37,143 nucleotides of DNA from VRUE01 sp035556755. GTDB taxonomy: Bacteria; Actinomycetota; Thermoleophilia; Solirubrobacterales; 70-9. The stretch lies in contig DATMEP010000082.1 of assembly GCA_035556755.1 (NCBI GenBank), positions 1 to 37,143 of the forward strand. The letters are read 5' to 3'. A model generated the notes under the pieces. That model made no database searches. It saw only the letters and a list, made by a program, of their open reading frames with translations, and was not told where the DNA came from. Position numbers and translations under genes: made by a program. Numbering within the stretch: position 1 is the stretch's first letter; the number at the start of each line of letters is the position of its first letter. Of the stretch, positions 1 through 9,297 are shown in pieces.

Positions 1-2
1 TG

Positions 3-1220
3 CCCCAGCCCGGCGGCGGCTCGGTGCCCGACTACGTCCAGCAGATGACGGTCGAGCAGTTCGGCGCGGCGGTGCCGATCGCGACCGCGCACGTCGGCTC
101 GACCGAGGGCATCTACATCGGCTTCTCCCCGGCCGGCGGCGGCCGCCCCGTCTTCTACGACCCGACCGAGGCGCCGCGCGAGGCGCGGGCCTCGGCGGTG
201 CTGCTGGCCGGGACGCTCGGCTCGGGCAAGACGATCGCTGCGCAGTCGATCGCCTTCGCCGCCCAGCGTCGGGGCTCGCTGGTCGTTGACTTCGACCCCA
301 AGCCCGACCACGGCCTCGACCGTGTCGCCGAGCTGGAGGGCGAGGTCGAGGTCCTTGAGTTGTCGGGCGACCCCGAGCACCGGGGCAAGCTCGACCCGCT
401 GGCGATCGGCCTGCCCGAGCTGCGCGAGGAGCTTGCCTCCAGCTACCTAGTCGAGCTGTTGCGCGACCCGCCTCCGTCCTGGGAGGTCGCGATCGACCGT
501 GCCGTCCGCGACGCGGTCAGGGCGGGCGAGCGAAGCCTGCGAGGGGTAATCGAGCGGCTGCGCTCGGCCGAGTCCGAGGCCGGCCGCGAGGTCGCCGAGG
601 CGCTGGACGTGCTCTCGGACTTCGGCCTCGCGCGGCTGGGCTTCGGCAGCGGAGAGGCCGAGCCGATCGAGGTCGAGCGGTCGGTAATCACGATCCGCAC
701 GCCGGGGCTCAGCCTGCCTGACCCCGGCGCCTCGCGCGAGACCTACACCCGCGCCGAGCGGGTGTCGGTGGCGACCCTCTCCCTGGTCGCCGCCCTGGCG
801 CTGCGATTGATCGCGGGCGATCGCAGCCGCCACAAGGTGGTCGTCCTAGACGAGGCGTGGTTCCTGCTCGCCTCGACGCAGGGCCGTTCGCTGCTCAACC
901 GGATCATCCGACTCGGCCGCGCCCTCAACGCGACGGTCCTGGTGGCGACCCAGCGCCTCGCCGATCTCGGCGAGCTGGCCGAGCTGTTCGGCGTCTACTT
1001 CCTGTTCGGCCAGGAGACCGACGCCGAGGCGAGGGCGGGGATCGCGCAGATCGGCCTCGACGCAGACGACGGCGCGGCGCGGGCTCGCCTGCGCGAATAC
1101 CGGCAAGGGCACTGCCTAATGCGGGACCTCGACGGGCGGGTCGGCGAGCTGGGCTTCGACCTCGTCTTCGGCGAGCTGCTGGCGGCGCTGGACAACACCC
1201 CGCAGGCGGTGGCCGCATGA
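3..1220 (+). CDS. VirB4-type conjugation ATPase, 5' end outside window
   Basis: This is the C-terminal ATPase half of a VirB4/TraC-type protein, the cytoplasmic motor that powers type IV secretion pilus assembly and DNA transfer. Walker A is AGTLGSGKT, about 62-70 residues after the GTG at position 24. Walker B is KVVVLDEAW near residue 275, followed by the RLGRALNATVLVATQR segment typical of VirB4 sensor regions. The frame is open to the left edge, giving PQPGGGS before the GTG, and VirB4 proteins usually run 600-900 aa. The GTG at 24 is therefore probably internal and the real start lies outside the window. The stop overlaps the next start by four bases (ATGA), so it heads a translationally coupled transfer operon. 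Confidence 0.85.
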   Translation, partial: PQPGGGSVPDYVQQMTVEQFGAAVPIATAHVGSTEGIYIGFSPAGGGRPVFYDPTEAPREARASAVLLAGTLGSGKTIAAQSIAFAAQRRGSLVVDFDPKPDHGLDRVAELEGEVEVLELSGDPEHRGKLDPLAIGLPELREELASSYLVELLRDPPPSWEVAIDRAVRDAVRAGERSLRGVIERLRSAESEAGREVAEALDVLSDFGLARLGFGSGEAEPIEVERSVITIRTPGLSLPDPGASRETYTRAERVSVATLSLVAALALRLIAGDRSRHKVVVLDEAWFLLASTQGRSLLNRIIRLGRALNATVLVATQRLADLGELAELFGVYFLFGQETDAEARAGIAQIGLDADDGAARARLREYRQGHCLMRDLDGRVGELGFDLVFGELLAALDNTPQAVAA

Positions 1221-3379
1221 GCCCGCGCGCTCCGCGCGGTTGGCGGCGGCCCGTCGTCGTGACGCTGTGCCTCGCGGCCCTGATCGTGCTGCTCGCCCAC
1301 CCTCTCGCGGGCGCGGCCAGCGATGTCTGGGGCAACGTCGGGCCCTCGCCGCAGGTCGGCGACGAGGGAATCGCCGGCCGCTATCCACTCACCAACTACT
1401 CGCTCGACCAGCACTTCAACGCGGTCGAGGCGTCGCTGACCGGCGGGGTGAGCGTGGACGGCGTCCCGCCGATGATCGCCTACTTCTTCGCCTCGGTCCT
1501 CTGGCTCATCACCAGCTTCGGGGTGAACCTGCTCATCACCCTTTTCAGCTTCGCCTTCGGCCTCGACCTGGTCAACGGGTCGCAGGCAACCGGCGGCGCC
1601 GGGGCGCTCGCGGCCGTCTCCCGCGCGATCCACTCGATCTATTCCGGCGTCCTCGGCGAGCCCTGGCTTGTGCTGGCCGTCGCCATCGCCGGCATCTGGG
1701 CGATGTGGAAGGCGCTCGTGCAGCGCCGCTACTCCGAGACGGCGGGGGCGCTCGGCATGTCGCTGGTCTACGTCGTCGCGGCGCTGTTCTTCGTTGCCCA
1801 GCCGGGGGCGACGATCGGCAGCGTCTCCAAGTGGACGAATGAGATGTCCGGCGCGTTCCTGTCGATCTCGTCCCACGGCAGCGCGACGAGCGCCCGGCAG
1901 GCAAAGGAGGACACGGCAAACGAGCTGTTCGACCTGCTCGTCTTCAAGCCCTGGGTCGTCCTCAACTTCGGCGGCCTCGAACACTGCGTCCGCGGTGGCA
2001 CTGGTTCCGGGGACTCCGATCCCGAGTCGGTCGCCGTCCGGCCGCTGTCCTTCAACCCCGACCGCGACGCCGCGCTCGCTCGCCGCCTCCAAACGGGGAC
2101 CGAGATCACCGCTGACGGCAAGGTCTGCGTCAACAACGCGAACAAGTATGCGCCGCGCTTCCTCCGCTACAGCCTCGGCGCCGAGGAGCACGACGAACGG
2201 GACCGTGAGTACGAGGCCCTAAACGACGGCGACGCCTCCGACCTCCCCGACGCGGAGCGCTCGGGCTACCGCCTCGGCGTCGCCGACAAGCCCGCGACCG
2301 ACGCGATGGAGGAGGGGGGCCAGTACCAGCGGCTGCTGCTGGCCGGCTTCGTCTTCGTCGGTTCGATCGGCGCGGTCGCGCTCCTCGGGGCGCTCTCGAT
2401 CGGGGTGATCCTCGCCCAGGTCCTGCTGCTGCTCCTGGTCGCCTTCAGCCCGGTCGCGCTGATCGCGGCGGTGATCCCTGGTCGCGGTCACGACTTCTTC
2501 AAGGGCTGGCTGGAGAAGCTGGCCGGCTACCTGCTGCGCAAGGCCGCCTACTCGCTGATCCTGGCGGTCCTGCTGGCGGTCAACGGGGCGCTGGCGAGCG
2601 CGACCGCCCAGCTCGGCTGGCTGATGTCCTTCGGCCTCCAGGCACTTTTCTTCTGGGCGGTCCTTCTCCAAAGGAAGGCGCTGACCGACAGCCTGATCGG
2701 GATCGCGACCGGGCCGAGGGCGCCGGGGCGCGATGCCTCGCTGAAGCTGCTCTCGATCTACGCGGGCGGGCGCATCGCGGGGCGGCTCTCGCGACCGCTG
2801 CGGCGCGGCGCCCGCTCGGCAGCGGGCGCTCCTAGTCGCCTGGTCGGCGCCGTTCGCCGGGGTGGGGAGGGCGACCCGCGCCGGGCTCCTCTTTTCGGCA
2901 CCAGCTACAGCAGGCCGGTCGGCGGCGGCGCACCTGCCCTCGACGCGCCGGGTCCGACCGAGCGCTCGCGCCGGCCGGTGCCTTCGACCGCAGACGCTTA
3001 CAAGGGTGCCTCCGGTTCAAGGGGCGAGGCTCGGCCAGCGTCCGGCGGTGTCTCGGCCAAAGGCGCCGGGAGACGCAAGCGGTCCTCGCAGGACGCGGCT
3101 CGGTCCGAGACGCCGCAGCGCGAGCCACGTCCCGAGAGGGAGCGGCCGGGGCGCTCTCCTCAGCGGGCGGGCAGTTCGCCAGCAGGCCAGCCGCCGGCTC
3201 GCAAGACCCGCACCGCGGGGAAAGGCAAAGACAGCCTCGGGGCCGAGCTTCGCGCCGAGCGCGAGCGAACCCGTGAGGTCTTGAGGAAGCCGGCAGACGG
3301 CGAGGAGCGGACCGATCCCGGCCGCGACTCCTCGCCACCCAAGCGCAGGCGCAGCTGGCGGAAAGGCGGCGGGCGATGA
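1217..3379 (+). CDS. VirB6/TrbL-like T4SS inner-membrane channel protein
   Basis: A 720-aa polytopic membrane protein, probably the VirB6/TrbL-type channel component of the conjugation machine. The ATG at 1217 overlaps the VirB4 stop as ATGA and opens a signal-like hydrophobic segment (VVVTLCLAALIVLLAHPLAG); longer readings in this frame only extend antisense-like sequence across virB4. Further hydrophobic stretches lie near residues 85-115, 145-165, 175-195, 370-420 and 430-475. The last 200 or so residues are a basic, Arg/Ser/Pro-rich, probably disordered cytoplasmic tail. Family assignment rests on topology and operon position, since VirB6 proteins diverge strongly in sequence. The stop overlaps the hydrolase start by four bases. 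Confidence 0.7.
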   Translation: MSPRAPRGWRRPVVVTLCLAALIVLLAHPLAGAASDVWGNVGPSPQVGDEGIAGRYPLTNYSLDQHFNAVEASLTGGVSVDGVPPMIAYFFASVLWLITSFGVNLLITLFSFAFGLDLVNGSQATGGAGALAAVSRAIHSIYSGVLGEPWLVLAVAIAGIWAMWKALVQRRYSETAGALGMSLVYVVAALFFVAQPGATIGSVSKWTNEMSGAFLSISSHGSATSARQAKEDTANELFDLLVFKPWVVLNFGGLEHCVRGGTGSGDSDPESVAVRPLSFNPDRDAALARRLQTGTEITADGKVCVNNANKYAPRFLRYSLGAEEHDERDREYEALNDGDASDLPDAERSGYRLGVADKPATDAMEEGGQYQRLLLAGFVFVGSIGAVALLGALSIGVILAQVLLLLLVAFSPVALIAAVIPGRGHDFFKGWLEKLAGYLLRKAAYSLILAVLLAVNGALASATAQLGWLMSFGLQALFFWAVLLQRKALTDSLIGIATGPRAPGRDASLKLLSIYAGGRIAGRLSRPLRRGARSAAGAPSRLVGAVRRGGEGDPRRAPLFGTSYSRPVGGGAPALDAPGPTERSRRPVPSTADAYKGASGSRGEARPASGGVSAKGAGRRKRSSQDAARSETPQREPRPERERPGRSPQRAGSSPAGQPPARKTRTAGKGKDSLGAELRAERERTREVLRKPADGEERTDPGRDSSPPKRRRSWRKGGGR

Positions 3380-4620
3380 GCGCTCGGCGTCGCGGCGGAT
3401 CACTTCTGGCCCTCATCGCCACCGGCGTCCTCGCCGCCGTGGTCGTCGCCATCACCGGCACGGTGATGGCGGTCCTCGGCAGCGAGATCGCCTGCATGGG
3501 CGGGGGTGGCTCGGCGCTCGCCGCCCCGGCGACGCGCGCCGCCGAGCGCGACATCTCTCCCGGCCGGCTGCGCATCTTCCAGGAAGCGGGGCGGCGGATC
3601 GACATCGACTGGCGCGTCCTTGCGGCGATCGGCGAGCAGGAGTGCGGCGAAGGAAACTGCGCCGGGATCAACAGCTCGGGCTGCGCGGGACCGATGCAGA
3701 TCGGCTACGTGCGGGGATCGGCGTGCAGCCCCGGATCGGGACCGACGATCTGGGAGCTGTACCGGGTCGATGGCGACGGGGACGGCGTCACCGACATCAA
3801 CAACCCGGCCGACGCGATCTTCACCGCCGCCCGCATCCTGCGTCGGGAGAAGGGCGCGCCGCCGGCCGGCGGCTCCTATGCCGCCTACCGGGACGCGGCC
3901 TGCGGCTACTACGGCGCCTGCGCCGACGGGGTTGCGAACTACGCCGACGAGGTGATGGCGCGGGCCGTCTCCTACGGCTTCGACCGCAAAGGGTCGCCGC
4001 CGCCGTCGAGCCCGGCGGCGACCGAACCCGCCGCGAGCGGGGGCGGGGGCTCGTTCTGCGGGTCGAGCTCGGCTGCCGGGGCGAGCGGCAACGAGATCGT
4101 CCGCATCGCGCAGAGCCAGCTCGGGCGCGGCGAGGACCCGCCCGGATCGAACTGCAACCCCTACGGGCCGTGCGTCGAATGGTGCTCGCTGTTCGTCGCC
4201 TGGGTCTGGAAGCGGGCGGGCGTCCCGATGGAGGGCAGCACCGCGACCTATGCCTACTCGGGCACCGTCTACGAATGGGCCGAGGCCCACGGAGGCGGCG
4301 GGCTGCCCGGCGCCCCGGCTCCCGGCGAGCCGCCCTTCTCGACGGCTGAGCCCAACGGCGCCCGCGTCCTGCCGCCGACCGCGACGCCGGCACCGGGCGA
4401 CGCCGTCCTCTACGGCAGCGGTCCGACCGCCTCAGACCACATCGGCATCGTCGAGCGCGTCTTCCCCGGCGGGCAGATCACGACGATCGACGGCAACTTC
4501 GGCAACCGGGTTGCCCGCTCCGGTCCGTTCCTTCCCTCGCAGGCCGTGGCCTACGGGATGCCGGCGCCGATCTTCGGCTACGCCCACCCGCCGAGCACCG
4601 AGGACGGCGCCGATGGTTGA
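3376..4620 (+). CDS. Bifunctional cell-wall hydrolase: SLT-like lysozyme plus CHAP domain
   Basis: A 414-aa exported or membrane-anchored peptidoglycan hydrolase that would open the wall for the secretion channel (VirB1-like role). An N-terminal transmembrane or signal segment spans about residues 9-34. A lysozyme-like domain (about 60-200) carries VLAAIGEQECG, with E87 or E89 the likely catalytic acid, and CAGPMQIG. After a Pro/Ser/Gly linker comes a CHAP cysteine amidase/endopeptidase domain (about 235-405), with the cysteine in CVEWCSLFVAWVW (C270), the histidine in SDHIGIVE (H355) and an Asn in IDGNFGN. Two catalytic domains in one chain recall the TcpG/CwlT-type hydrolases of Gram-positive conjugative elements. 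It overlaps the previous gene by four bases and the next by eight. Confidence 0.85.
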   Translation: MSARRRGGSLLALIATGVLAAVVVAITGTVMAVLGSEIACMGGGGSALAAPATRAAERDISPGRLRIFQEAGRRIDIDWRVLAAIGEQECGEGNCAGINSSGCAGPMQIGYVRGSACSPGSGPTIWELYRVDGDGDGVTDINNPADAIFTAARILRREKGAPPAGGSYAAYRDAACGYYGACADGVANYADEVMARAVSYGFDRKGSPPPSSPAATEPAASGGGGSFCGSSSAAGASGNEIVRIAQSQLGRGEDPPGSNCNPYGPCVEWCSLFVAWVWKRAGVPMEGSTATYAYSGTVYEWAEAHGGGGLPGAPAPGEPPFSTAEPNGARVLPPTATPAPGDAVLYGSGPTASDHIGIVERVFPGGQITTIDGNFGNRVARSGPFLPSQAVAYGMPAPIFGYAHPPSTEDGADG

Positions 4621-5128
4621 CCGGCTTCGTACCTTCCTCGACCGCCCGCTCGACCCGAGCGCGGCGCGGGCGATCCTGGCCTTCGCCAGCGCGATCCCGC
4701 TCGGCCTCGCGGCGCTGTTCGTATTCGCCGGCAGCGAGGCCGAGCGGCCGACCTCGCGGGAGGACCGGCCGGCGGCTGCTTCCCCTTCCGTGCCCGCCGC
4801 CCCGGTCGAGAAGGTCGAAGACGAAGCGGCCGAGCGTCACTCGCCGACCCGGCGGCAGGACCCCCAGGATGAGCAGGGCAGCGCCGCCGCTCAGCGAGCT
4901 GCCCGCGCCCTCCGATCGCATCGGGCGCTCCAGTACGTCCCGTACAGGCGCGGCGAGTTGGCGATCACCCTCGTCGGCGCAAGCGGCGACCGGGCGGTGC
5001 TGCGGGTGAGCGCCCCCAACCTGCCCGCAGCCCGCCGCGGCTGGAGGGCCTTCCTCCGTCGCTACCGCGATCGAGGCGAGGCATACATCGCCCGGTTCGT
5101 GGCCCCCGATGAGGGGAGGAGGCGATGA
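4613..5128 (+). CDS. Small single-pass membrane protein of the transfer operon
   Basis: A 171-aa protein with one transmembrane helix (about residues 19-43, ILAFASAIPLGLAALFVFAG), a charged Pro/Glu/Arg-rich linker, and a C-terminal basic domain of about 70 residues (LQYVPYRRGELAITLVGA onward) that looks folded. The ATG at 4613 sits inside the end of the hydrolase gene and gives an eight-base overlap. A longer reading from 4250 only crosses the hydrolase gene out of frame. I do not recognise the family. Bitopic topology and position suggest a VirB8-like or accessory scaffold role, but this is inference. Confidence 0.65.
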   Translation: MVDRLRTFLDRPLDPSAARAILAFASAIPLGLAALFVFAGSEAERPTSREDRPAAASPSVPAAPVEKVEDEAAERHSPTRRQDPQDEQGSAAAQRAARALRSHRALQYVPYRRGELAITLVGASGDRAVLRVSAPNLPAARRGWRAFLRRYRDRGEAYIARFVAPDEGRRR

Positions 5129-5289
5129 GGTCCGGCGTCGTCTCGCTGGTCGCCTCGACGGTCGGGTCGCTCGGCGCCTCACTGGTCGCAATCAATCTGC
5201 GCCGAAGGGCCGCTATGCCGCATCGCAGCGGCGAATGCGGCGCTGCGATTTTGCCGACAACACTCCGTGACCTCGGGGTCGGTGCATGA
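5125..5289 (+). CDS. 54-aa membrane microprotein coupled on both sides
   Basis: A short frame of 54 codons plus stop. Its ATG overlaps the upstream stop as ATGA, and its TGA overlaps the ATG of the coupling-protein gene in the same way, so it fills the gap exactly. A purine-rich GGAGGAGG lies just before the start. The product begins with a hydrophobic, small-residue-rich segment (VVSLVASTVGSLGASLVAI), then has a basic turn (NLRRR) and a short soluble tail with one Cys. No family is recognised. The double four-base overlap is the main reason to call it a gene; a small partner or regulator of the coupling protein is one possibility. Confidence 0.5.
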   Translation: MRSGVVSLVASTVGSLGASLVAINLRRRAAMPHRSGECGAAILPTTLRDLGVGA

Positions 5290-7904
5290 CCTCAAGGAAG
5301 CACTCCGATCCGCGGCCGCTGCTCGCGATCGTCGCTGCCCTGGTCGCATTCTCCATCTCGTCGGCCATCTCGAACCTCGAAGCCGGGGCGGTCCTCGATC
5401 TCGCGGAGCGGTTCGCCCCCCTCGCGCTCGGGGCCGTCGCTATCGCCTCCGCGCTGGCTCCACAGCGCATCATCGCCACCCGCCGAACCCTGCGATCACG
5501 GCGGCTGGCGGCCATCGTTCCGGCCGACGAGTTCGACGCGAAACCCGATGTCGTTCTCGCCTTCGCCGCCCAGCTCGCAGCAAGTGAGCGGAGCATCGCC
5601 GGCTGGATGGATCGCAGGGCAAGCGCCCTGCGGGTGCAGCTCGCCTGCGATCAGGAGCGCCGGCTCGTCTACCTGATCGAAGTACCGGATCGCGCCGCCG
5701 GGTTGCTGCGTGCAGCGCTTCGCTCATATGAAGGCGTCGAGCTGCGATCTGCCGAGGAGGCGCTGGTCGCCAGCGGGAACCGCGCCGGGGAGGAGGAGGT
5801 CAACCTCCGAACCGAGCTGGTGCTCGCCCATCCGAGCATCGAGCCGCTGGCCCGGCCCGAGGGCGATCCCGATCCGTTGCAGGCGTTCGCCGCGGCGATG
5901 GCCGCCCTACGGCCCGAACGGGGGGAGGCGGCGACCGTCTGCGTAGACCTGCTGCCGGCTACCGGCCGGCGCCGCAGTCGGCTTCGTCGCCGCCTGGGCC
6001 GCCAGGCTCGGCGGCGCCATCGGGAGGGGCCGAGGTGGGGCGAGCTGTTCGGCGTCGAGCATCGCGGCCGGGACCGAGCCCAGCCCGACGAGCTGGTCGA
6101 CCGTCGCCTCGTCGGCCAGGCCCTCGACGCGAAGCTCCGCGATTCGGGGCCGCTGTTTGAGGCGCAGGTTCTCCTCCGCTGCCAGGCCCCCAACCGCCCG
6201 CGGGCGAAGGCCATGACGAAGCAAATGCTCGCGGCCTTCGAGCCGTTGACTGATCGCAACTGGCTTCGGGCCTCGGGGCTGCCGGTGCTCGGTGTCGCCT
6301 TCCTCGGCTCCGACCTTCCTCTCCGACGCGGCAGTTTCGACCGCCGCCTCGCCACCGGCTACTTCCGGCCAGCGCGGAAGATGATCCTGACGGCGCGCGA
6401 GGTGGCCGGCTTCTTGAAGCCGCCGACCGTCAACTGCCGAGCCGAGAACGTCTTGCGATCCGGCGCCCTGCTGGCGCCGCCTCCGCCGCTCCCGTCCTTC
6501 GATCCGAAACGGAGAGACCTGATCCCCCTCGGGATGGTCAGCGGCGATGAGGGCGAGCGCCTGGTCGGGGTGCGCGTCGCCGACACGTTCTTCAGCTACA
6601 CGGCGGGCCGCTCGCGCTACGGGAAGACCGAGCTGGCGATCGTGCAGTTCGTCCACCTCGTCCGCTCCGGTTACGGCGGCTTCTTCCTCGATCCCCACGG
6701 CGACGCCCTCGATCGGATCGCGCCCTACCTCGCCGAGCCCGGCGTCGCCGAGCGCGTCGTCCGCATTGACCTGCGGCCCGGCGCCTCTCTCGACGGGCTG
6801 CCGGGCTGGAACCTCTTTGGGGTCGCCGGGGCCGATCCGGTCGAAGCCGAGGCGCGGGTCGAGGCGGTAGTCGACGCCTTCGCCTCTGCGCTCGAATGGG
6901 GCGAGCGATCGACCCGCGCGATCAACCTCACGACGCAGGCCGCCTCCGCGCTGGCGAGGATCGCGCCGGTCCTCGCCGAGGACGACCTGGCGCCAACGAT
7001 CTTCCAGATTCCGACGCTGCTGAGCGACGCCGAGTGGCGGGAGGACGTTCTGCCCTTCCTGCCGCAAGCCTCTCAGCGCTTTTGGCGGGACCGCTTTCCG
7101 CTGCTCGCGACCGACGCGATCACGCCGGTCACGAACATGATCGACCGGTTGCGGGCATCCAGCGCGATCACTGCGCTGCTCGGTCAAGCCCGCACCACCT
7201 ACCGAGTCCGCGAGGCAATGGACGAGGGGCTGATCGTGCTCGCCTGTCCCGGCGCCGGGGGCACCCGCGACCGGCTCGTCGCCAACCTTCTCGTCTTCGA
7301 TCTCTTCCACGCCGCCCGCAGCCGCGCCGAGCTGGCGCCGGGCGATCGACGGCTTTTCTGGCCCTTCTTCGATGAGGTGCAGAGCTACGACGGCGCCGCC
7401 TCGGGCAATCTCGCTGCACTGCTTGAGCAGAGCGCGAAGTTCGGGCTGCGGGCGCACTTCCTCAATCAGAACCCGGAGCGGCTGAGCCCAGCGACCCTGA
7501 ATGCGCTCCTTACGAACCGCTCGCACCTTCTCGCAAGCGCGCTGAACTCACACGCGGCGGCGCTGCTGACGAAGGAGTGGGCGGGTCAACCGAGCCCGGC
7601 GGCGCTGACCAAGCTCGATCGGTTCCGCTTCGCTGCCCAGGTCACGGACCGGGGCCGCGCGAGCCGTCCCTTCGGCCTCCGCGGAATCCGACTCGAGGAT
7701 GTCTTCGGCGCCGATCGCCGGCAGGCTCCGACCGCTAAGAGCCCGGCGGCCGGATGCAGCGCGGCCGAGACGTTTAACCGGCTGGAGAGGCACGACGAGC
7801 GCATCCGGGCCAAGCTGCGGGAGGTCAGAGGGCGGCGGCGCGAGGGCCACGGCCCCGACTCGGGCTCGGGGCCGGTTCGCCATCAGCGGAAGGCGCCGGC
7901 ATGA
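5286..7904 (+). CDS. Type IV coupling protein (VirD4/TraD-like ATPase)
   Basis: An 872-aa coupling protein that would deliver the relaxase-DNA complex to the secretion channel and pump DNA. Two N-terminal hydrophobic segments lie at about residues 10-30 and 38-60. A long N-terminal region of about 380 residues precedes the motor domain. The Walker A-like loop is GRSRYGKTE (near residue 440), followed by GGFFLDPHGD. Walker B is LFWPFFDEVQSY (near residue 690), followed by LRAHFLNQNPERLSP, as in TraG/VirD4 and TraM-recognition-domain ATPases. The loop keeps G-x4-GKT although the central residues are unusual. The gene overlaps its neighbours by four bases on both sides. Confidence 0.85.
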   Translation: MTSRKHSDPRPLLAIVAALVAFSISSAISNLEAGAVLDLAERFAPLALGAVAIASALAPQRIIATRRTLRSRRLAAIVPADEFDAKPDVVLAFAAQLAASERSIAGWMDRRASALRVQLACDQERRLVYLIEVPDRAAGLLRAALRSYEGVELRSAEEALVASGNRAGEEEVNLRTELVLAHPSIEPLARPEGDPDPLQAFAAAMAALRPERGEAATVCVDLLPATGRRRSRLRRRLGRQARRRHREGPRWGELFGVEHRGRDRAQPDELVDRRLVGQALDAKLRDSGPLFEAQVLLRCQAPNRPRAKAMTKQMLAAFEPLTDRNWLRASGLPVLGVAFLGSDLPLRRGSFDRRLATGYFRPARKMILTAREVAGFLKPPTVNCRAENVLRSGALLAPPPPLPSFDPKRRDLIPLGMVSGDEGERLVGVRVADTFFSYTAGRSRYGKTELAIVQFVHLVRSGYGGFFLDPHGDALDRIAPYLAEPGVAERVVRIDLRPGASLDGLPGWNLFGVAGADPVEAEARVEAVVDAFASALEWGERSTRAINLTTQAASALARIAPVLAEDDLAPTIFQIPTLLSDAEWREDVLPFLPQASQRFWRDRFPLLATDAITPVTNMIDRLRASSAITALLGQARTTYRVREAMDEGLIVLACPGAGGTRDRLVANLLVFDLFHAARSRAELAPGDRRLFWPFFDEVQSYDGAASGNLAALLEQSAKFGLRAHFLNQNPERLSPATLNALLTNRSHLLASALNSHAAALLTKEWAGQPSPAALTKLDRFRFAAQVTDRGRASRPFGLRGIRLEDVFGADRRQAPTAKSPAAGCSAAETFNRLERHDERIRAKLREVRGRRREGHGPDSGSGPVRHQRKAPA

Positions 7905-8776
7905 GGAGGAACGGCGGCCTCACGGAGGCGGAAATCCTCGGCTCGCTGGCCCAGCATCGCGTCCTTTCGACGCCGCAGGTTCGAGCGATCCACTTGCCGG
8001 GCTACAGCCCGCGCACGGCTCAGCGGACGATGGCCCGCCTCGGCAAGCGCGGCCTTGTGGCTTTCGCCAACCTGCCGGGGGTGCCGGGGGCGCCCCGCCG
8101 GCTTTGGCACCTGACCGAGGCCGGTGCCGGCGCTGCGCGGGATGCCGGCATGATCGAGCGGCTGCCGCGACTGCTGAGCGCCGAGCAGGTCACCGGCCCC
8201 TTGCAGGCTCATACCCTCGCGGTCAACGACGCCGGGATCGCTTTCCTCGCCGTGGCCCGCGAGCGGGGCGACGAATACGGCCCGACCTCTTGGCGGCACG
8301 AGGTCGGCCACCCCCTCAACGCCGGGCGCGGTCGCGCGCGTCGCTCGCTCATTGCCGACGCGGTCCTCACCTACGTTCGGCTCACCGCTGAGGAGGTGGT
8401 GGTCGAGCAGCGCTTCCTTGAGCTGGATCGCGCCACGCTCTCGATCGACCGGCTGGCCGCCGAGCTGAGCCGCTACGCCCGTCTATATACGGCGACCGGC
8501 GCTGACGGCGAGCCGGCCTGGAGCAAGCGCTACCCCTGGTTCCCGCCGATCCTCTGCGTCCTCGCCGGCAGGGAGCGGCCGGCGCTCGAACGCCGCCGGG
8601 AAACGGCGGTGGCGATGTTGAGCCGCGACCGGGATCTCCTCGCCGCCCCGGAGGTCTCGATCCGCTTCTGCCTCGCCGAAGACCTCGCCGAGGCGGGGCC
8701 GTTCGAGCCGATCTTCATCGACTACCGCGATTCCGAGCGACCGACCGACTGGCTGGTCGAGGAGCAGGGGCCTTGA
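7901..8776 (+). CDS. Replication-relaxation family protein (putative relaxase)
   Basis: A 291-aa protein resembling the replication-relaxation family (Pfam Replic_Relax), which is common in actinobacterial and firmicute plasmids and ICEs and is thought to nick or initiate replication at the transfer origin. Residues 1-80 look like a winged helix (ILGSLAQHRVLSTPQVRAIH, then SPRTAQRTMARLGKRGLV). The typical motif LQAHTLAVNDAGIAFLAVAR follows near residues 105-125. The C-terminal part has LIADAVLTYV and a VVVEQRFLELDRAT strand, an arrangement reminiscent of a restriction-like fold. Its place directly after the coupling protein fits a role in DNA processing. No separate MobA/TraI-type relaxase is seen in the window. 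Confidence 0.75.
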   Translation: MRRNGGLTEAEILGSLAQHRVLSTPQVRAIHLPGYSPRTAQRTMARLGKRGLVAFANLPGVPGAPRRLWHLTEAGAGAARDAGMIERLPRLLSAEQVTGPLQAHTLAVNDAGIAFLAVARERGDEYGPTSWRHEVGHPLNAGRGRARRSLIADAVLTYVRLTAEEVVVEQRFLELDRATLSIDRLAAELSRYARLYTATGADGEPAWSKRYPWFPPILCVLAGRERPALERRRETAVAMLSRDRDLLAAPEVSIRFCLAEDLAEAGPFEPIFIDYRDSERPTDWLVEEQGP

Positions 8777-9297
8777 CGCCGGAGCAGCGGAAGATCGCCG
8801 AGAAGTGTGAGGGGGGAGCGACGGGAACGAGCACCCGACGAAACGAGCGCCCGCACCTCACGCTGGTGCCGATTTCGCTGAAGGTCGCAAACGCCTACGT
8901 CGCCGAGCGCCATCGCCACAACCGGCCGGTTGCCGCAGGCGTGTGTGTCGTCGGAGTCCAGGAAGGGGAGAGGTTGTGCGGCGTGGCGATCATCGGCCGT
9001 CCAGTCGCGCGGATGCTCGATGATGGCTTTACCGCCGAGGTCCGCCGCGTCTGCACTGACGGCACCTACAACGCCTGCTCGATGTTGTTGCGCGCTGCCT
9101 GGCGAGCCGTCAAGGCCCTTGGCTACCGCAAGCTCATCACCTACACGCTGCCCGAGGAGGGCGGCGCCTCGCTGCGCGCCGCAGGGTTCAAGCTGGTCAA
9201 GACCGATGCCGGCGGTGGACGATGGAACCGACCCGGTCGCCCGGCTGCCGACACTCACCCGCTCGGCAAGAAGTACCGCTGGGAGCTGCCGGCGTGA
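8773..9297 (+). CDS. XF1762 family protein (GNAT-like, mobile-element associated)
   Basis: A 174-aa protein matching the XF1762 family, short proteins frequent on plasmids and ICEs with a GNAT acetyltransferase-like pattern. Visible landmarks are LTLVPISLKVANAYVAERHR, GVAIIGRPVAR, VRRVCTDGTYNACSML and GGASLRAAGFKLV, then the C-terminal WNRPGRP. The start is a TTG overlapping the previous TGA by four bases; the first 30 or so residues lie outside the conserved part, so a later start is possible. The biochemical role of the family is not established to my knowledge. Confidence 0.75.
   Translation: MTPEQRKIAEKCEGGATGTSTRRNERPHLTLVPISLKVANAYVAERHRHNRPVAAGVCVVGVQEGERLCGVAIIGRPVARMLDDGFTAEVRRVCTDGTYNACSMLLRAAWRAVKALGYRKLITYTLPEEGGASLRAAGFKLVKTDAGGGRWNRPGRPAADTHPLGKKYRWELPA

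Noticed and set aside
857..1216. N-terminal extension of the VirB6-like frame across the VirB4 gene
   Set aside because: The extension is Arg/Pro-rich shadow sequence; the ATG at 1217 overlaps the VirB4 stop and opens a proper signal segment.
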